Made by a program: the position numbers and the translations under genes
The notes under the pieces: generated by a model
Databases searched by the model: none
Told to the model about the DNA's origin: nothing
The model's input: the letters and a program-made list of their open reading frames with translations, nothing else
Assembly: GCA_030432015.1 (NCBI GenBank)
Contig: JAUIHJ010000501.1
Coordinates: 1 to 6,357 of the forward strand
DNA length: 6,357 bases
Direction: 5' to 3'
Origin: a bacterium
Lineage (GTDB): Bacteria > Planctomycetota > Planctomycetia > Pirellulales > Pirellulaceae
Part shown: in pieces, positions 5,372-6,357 of the stretch
Numbering within the stretch: the stretch's first letter is position 1
Layout: every line of letters begins with the position of its first letter

Positions 5372-6094
5372 TCAGGTCAGAATTGGCCCCACGACGTCGT
5401 AACCAATCAAAAAGATCGCGGCGTCGACAAGCATGTGGCTGATCCAGGGGCCAATAAGCGATCCGCTGCGGGCGTATAACCAGGCCCATACACCGCCCCC
5501 AACCGCAACACAAAGCGAAAGAAAGTACGTCAACGGCGAGTTCCAGCCGAAAAATGCGGCCAACACGATTACATGATGGGCCATGAATCCCAAGCTTGAA
5601 ACAATAACCGCCATCGTCAGCGTCTGGTGGTGATGTAGCCGACGAAAAACAAACCACCTCCAATAGTATTCCTCGATGAATGAATGGCAAAGCGGATAAA
5701 AGAGGCTCAAGGCCAGGTAAGCACCAGCCGTGTTCAACCTCATCCCGGCAACCTTGGCTTGAATCTGTTCGCTTGCCGTCTCCATCCACCCCAGCGGCTT
5801 GAAGCCAAAGTGATACAAGGCAACCATCGCCGCGGCAATCACCAGACCGAACAGGGCGCCCGTGGCGATGCCATCGCGCTTCCAAACTGGTCGCCTCCAG
5901 GGCTCCCGCAGGACCAGGTACACCCAGACCAGGGGAAAGCCGAACTGAATGACCTTTCCGACACCGGCAGCCGACGTTTGCCAGTGAGAATCCTGGCCCG
6001 CCAAGGCAACGAAGTATAGCCACGTCATCAACGTCGGGAACGTCAGTCCAAAGGCGACTGCCATCAGGTCCGCCTGTTTACTTACGCGTGCCAC
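5372..6094 (-). CDS. CPBP-family intramembrane metalloprotease (CAAX protease/bacteriocin-processing-like)
   Basis: 240 residues, strongly hydrophobic, with about six to seven membrane helices (near 12-31, 47-63, 76-95, 123-140, 158-181, 186-207 and 212-232). The three Abi/CPBP motifs are present in order: EEYYWR (Glu141, Glu142, Arg146), FMAHH (Phe170 to His174) and HMLVD (His220, Asp224). These residues form the metal and catalytic centre in Rce1-like glutamyl proteases. The length is normal for the family. Substrates are unknown; relatives process prenylated proteins in eukaryotes and are linked to bacteriocin maturation or immunity in bacteria, but nothing here suggests a bacteriocin locus. 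The start is GTG at 6092-6094, supported by AGGAG 6 nt upstream. Its nearest downstream neighbour on the strand is nfu, 283 bp away and with its own promoter, so a shared operon is unlikely. Confidence 0.92.
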   Translation of the reverse strand: MARVSKQADLMAVAFGLTFPTLMTWLYFVALAGQDSHWQTSAAGVGKVIQFGFPLVWVYLVLREPWRRPVWKRDGIATGALFGLVIAAAMVALYHFGFKPLGWMETASEQIQAKVAGMRLNTAGAYLALSLFYPLCHSFIEEYYWRWFVFRRLHHHQTLTMAVIVSSLGFMAHHVIVLAAFFGWNSPLTYFLSLCVAVGGGVWAWLYARSGSLIGPWISHMLVDAAIFLIGYDVVGPILT

Positions 6095-6100
6095 GGGCCG

Positions 6101-6105
6101 CTCCT
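6101..6105 (-). promoter_or_regulatory. Shine-Dalgarno for the GTG start of the CPBP protease
   Basis: On the minus strand AGGAG is followed by CGGCCC (6 nt) and GTG. It is the best ribosome site in the window and favours the GTG over internal ATGs such as codon 11. Confidence 0.75.
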
Positions 6106-6193
6106 GGATCGTTGTTGTTAGCTGGACCGAGTCAATGCAAATTGCGTCTTAATGTTCGCCCAACGGGAACCAGCCGGAGGCCTGTTGTGTTGG

Positions 6194-6211
6194 TCAAACC
6201 GAGGGGTTTGA
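6194..6211. other. Perfect 7-bp hairpin upstream of the CPBP gene
   Basis: TCAAACC and GGTTTGA flank a GAGG tetraloop. It lies about 100 bp upstream of the CPBP start and 20 bp before the tandem array. It could end a minus-strand transcript arriving from beyond the window or be a protein-binding site. No T-run follows on either strand. Confidence 0.45.
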
Positions 6212-6229
6212 AACTTGACGCGTCAGTTT
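6211..6229. other. Near-perfect palindrome AAAC-T-TGACGCGTCA-GTTT abutting the tandem array
   Basis: The core TGACGCGTCA (6216-6225) is a perfect 10-bp palindrome. AAAC and GTTT extend it to 9-bp arms, with one extra T at 6215. It ends one base before the first array unit and could be an operator-type site or mark the array boundary. Confidence 0.5.
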
Positions 6230-6230
6230 T

Positions 6231-6318
6231 GAGGTTTTGAGGTTTTGAGGTTTTGAGGTTTTGAGGTTTTGAGGTTTTGAGGTTTTGAGGTTTTGAGGTT
6301 TTGAGGTTTTGAGGTTTT
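6231..6318 (+). repeat. Tandem array: 11 perfect copies of the 8-bp unit GAGGTTTT
   Basis: Eleven uninterrupted identical units fill 88 bp. The eight bases just upstream (6223-6230, TCAGTTTT) look like a degenerate flanking copy. On the plus strand the repeat brings TGA into all three frames, so it cannot be coding. On the minus strand it has no stops and would read as a KTSKPQNL-type repeat. It lies in a gap upstream of the CPBP gene and is probably a slippage-prone satellite. Any function is unknown. Confidence 0.97.
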
Positions 6319-6357
6319 GAAGTTGCGAAGTTGCGAAGTTCCGAAGTTGCGAAGTTG
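6319..6357 (+). repeat. Second tandem array: 8-bp unit GAAGTTGC, about 4.9 copies, running off the window
   Basis: The array continues in exact 8-bp register from the GAGGTTTT block but with a different unit. Copies 1, 2 and 4 are GAAGTTGC, copy 3 is GAAGTTCC, and the last is cut by the window end. The two units share the pattern GARGTTNN. The full length lies beyond the window. Confidence 0.95.

Noticed and set aside
5215..5479. Two short plus-strand frames around 5215-5479
   Set aside because: They cover the nfu promoter and the 3' end of the CPBP gene, are Arg/Pro-rich, and have no ribosome site.
5367..6023. 218-codon minus-strand frame overlapping the CPBP gene
   Set aside because: It is a shifted frame of the protease gene; the other frame carries all three CPBP motifs and a good ribosome site.
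6231..6357. CRISPR array or telomere-like repeat
   Set aside because: The units are only 8 bp with no spacers, so this is not CRISPR. The TTTTGAGG phase resembles ciliate-type telomere repeats only superficially, and the surrounding DNA is clearly bacterial.

Overview
The window is GC-rich bacterial DNA with tightly packed genes. The protein families point to Planctomycetota, probably a Pirellulales-like lineage. They are a glutamine-amidotransferase-like exported protein whose C-terminal anchor runs straight into a C13/caspase-like protein, a membrane-anchored octaheme cytochrome carrying HEAT and TPR repeats, and a NifU-family protein ending in GRNPYY. This placement is inferred from family resemblance; there is no rRNA or other marker here.

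Layout. (1) 1-1411, + strand: the 3' end of a large membrane-anchored protein, then a 331-residue secreted or anchored protein with a legumain/caspase-like core. Stop and start share a base (TGATG), so this is an operon tail. (2) 1412-1635: a 224-bp gap with a hairpin and a weak promoter candidate that encloses a perfect palindrome. (3) 1636-4119, + strand: an 827-residue protein with one N-terminal membrane anchor, eight CXXCH haem sites, HEAT-like repeats and TPRs. (4) 4120-4201: a short convergent gap with a hairpin. (5) 4202-5088, - strand: an Nfu-type Fe-S scaffold gene, then a 62-residue zinc-ribbon protein. Between them lies a coding-like small ORF that ends in an ATGA overlap with the zinc-ribbon start. 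(6) 5089-5371: the leader of nfu, with a perfect extended -10 promoter, a hairpin just upstream of it, and an upstream ORF ending 3 nt before the nfu start. (7) 5372-6094, - strand: a CPBP-family intramembrane protease with a GTG start and a clear Shine-Dalgarno. (8) 6095-6357: noncoding DNA with two palindromic elements and an 8-bp tandem array (11 x GAGGTTTT) that switches abruptly to a related 8-bp unit (GAAGTTGC) and runs off the window.

How the genes may work together. The first pair looks like the end of a MoxR/DUF58/BatA-type cell-envelope cluster. The cytochrome is a separate periplasmic electron-transfer protein of unknown partner. Nfu and the zinc-ribbon protein are probably cotranscribed. 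No complete mobile element, CRISPR array, tRNA or rRNA is visible. The most unusual items are the C13-like protein with Ser where the catalytic Cys should align, the overlooked small ORF after nfu, and the unit-switching 8-bp array.
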